Translations under genes and position numbers: made by a program
Part shown: positions 12,834-13,138 of the stretch, piece by piece
Layout: each line of letters opens with the position of its first letter
Position numbering within the stretch: the stretch's first letter is position 1
Notes under the pieces: model-generated
What the model was told of the DNA's origin: nothing
Databases searched by the model: none
What the model saw: only the letters and a program-made list of their open reading frames with translations
Assembly: GCA_031254455.1 (NCBI GenBank)
Contig: JAIRUI010000025.1
Location: forward strand, 1 to 13,138
Origin: Chitinispirillales bacterium
Lineage (GTDB): Bacteria > Fibrobacterota > Chitinivibrionia > Chitinivibrionales > Chitinivibrionaceae
Length of the DNA: 13,138 nucleotides
Direction of reading: 5' to 3'

Positions 12834-13138
12834 TTATCGTTTCACACCCATTTTCGTCGAATACTTATATGTTTTTCCGCTTGCACCTTTCGCTTCAGCG
12901 ATTATCAGATAAGTACCGTTCGCCACATTCCTGCCCGCATTATTCGTCAAATCCCACTCAATCTCCTTGTTGTTTTTACTTTTTGATTCAAACACCACAT
13001 TACCTATGTTGTCATAAATAATAAGGGTAACTTGCGTCTGTTCGGGAGTTTTTACCGAAATCTTTGCAGACTGAGAAACAACAGCCTTCTCAAGTATTAT
13101 TCCGTACTTCCTGTCTGATTTCTGCGGTTTGGCGATCG
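12834..13138 (-). CDS. C-terminal end of a secreted/surface protein with FlgD-like or type IX-sorting domain (partial)
   Basis: 100 codons are visible, ending in TAA at 12836-12834; the start lies right of the window. The sequence has the beta-sandwich pattern of FlgD-Ig-like/T9SS C-terminal domains: LEKAVVSQSAKISVKTPEQ, then TLIIYDNIGNVVFESKSK, IEWDLTNNAGRNVANGTYLI and IAEAKGASGKTYKYSTKMGV ending KR. The IYDxxGNVV strand, the W-D-x-x-N-x-x-G turn and NGTYLI are the defining motifs, and the basic last residues are typical of sorting tails. The upstream part of the protein is unknown; such tails are found on large extracellular enzymes and adhesins in FCB bacteria. It was identified from sequence motifs because no start codon is in view. 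Confidence 0.8.
   Translation of the reverse strand, partial: IAKPQKSDRKYGIILEKAVVSQSAKISVKTPEQTQVTLIIYDNIGNVVFESKSKNNKEIEWDLTNNAGRNVANGTYLIIAEAKGASGKTYKYSTKMGVKR

Noticed and set aside
1..13138. CRISPR arrays, tRNA or rRNA genes
   Set aside because: No regularly spaced repeats, cloverleaf-like sequences or rRNA segments were found in any gap.

Overview
The window looks like a chromosomal stretch of an AT-rich bacterium of the FCB group, possibly Fibrobacterota. This placement is an inference. It rests on a cut-off C-terminal domain of the FlgD-like/type IX-sorting kind (W, NGTY and GVKR motifs just before the stop), an RsmE with a Bacteroidetes-like KQS motif, a QueF of the short type, and a coiled-coil/PD-(D/E)XK protein. 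TGA works as a normal stop here (pdxA and the PD-(D/E)XK gene end in it).

Left part (1-3859), an accessory island. Two plus-strand surface-glycan genes, a glycosyltransferase-like/FkbM methyltransferase fusion and a GT2 glycosyltransferase, lie between two pieces of the preQ0 reductase gene queF. Both queF pieces are on the minus strand. The N-terminal piece runs off the left edge and the 5'-truncated C-terminal piece sits at 3426-3662, so they are in the wrong order for a simple insertion. An IS5-family transposase relic touches the left piece. The two glycan genes begin with the same roughly 73-bp module: -35, TATTTTTA box, ribosome binding site and the codons for MRIPT. In the first gene the start is followed by a run of eight C, and a one-base change in either direction would stop translation within 20 codons. 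This is a good candidate for a phase-variable switch. In the second gene the tract is interrupted.

Middle part (3860-7933), housekeeping genes. Pyruvate phosphate dikinase (minus) has a strong terminator. It is divergent from rsmE, which meets a small two-helix membrane/secreted protein tail to tail with overlapping stops. The RsmE carries unusual replacements in its SAM-binding loop. The gap 7934-8401 holds no convincing gene but a leader hairpin, a 190-bp palindromic MITE-like element with perfect 17-bp terminal inverted repeats, and a second AT-rich inverted repeat.

Right part (8402-13138). A solitary PIN-domain gene is followed on the same strand by pdxA, a GT4 glycosyltransferase and rluE; the last two overlap. 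On the minus strand lie a decayed MNT/HEPN toxin-antitoxin pair, a coiled-coil PD-(D/E)XK nuclease-like gene, and the end of a secreted/surface protein. A terminator-plus-AT-rich module of about 50 bp with an identical loop occurs on both sides of the PD-(D/E)XK gene, and a GTCATTGCGAG-type dispersed repeat lies next to the second copy.

A TATTTTTA box stands exactly 21 nt before the chosen start of three genes and 23 nt before a fourth. This looks like the local -10 region and supports the start choices made here.
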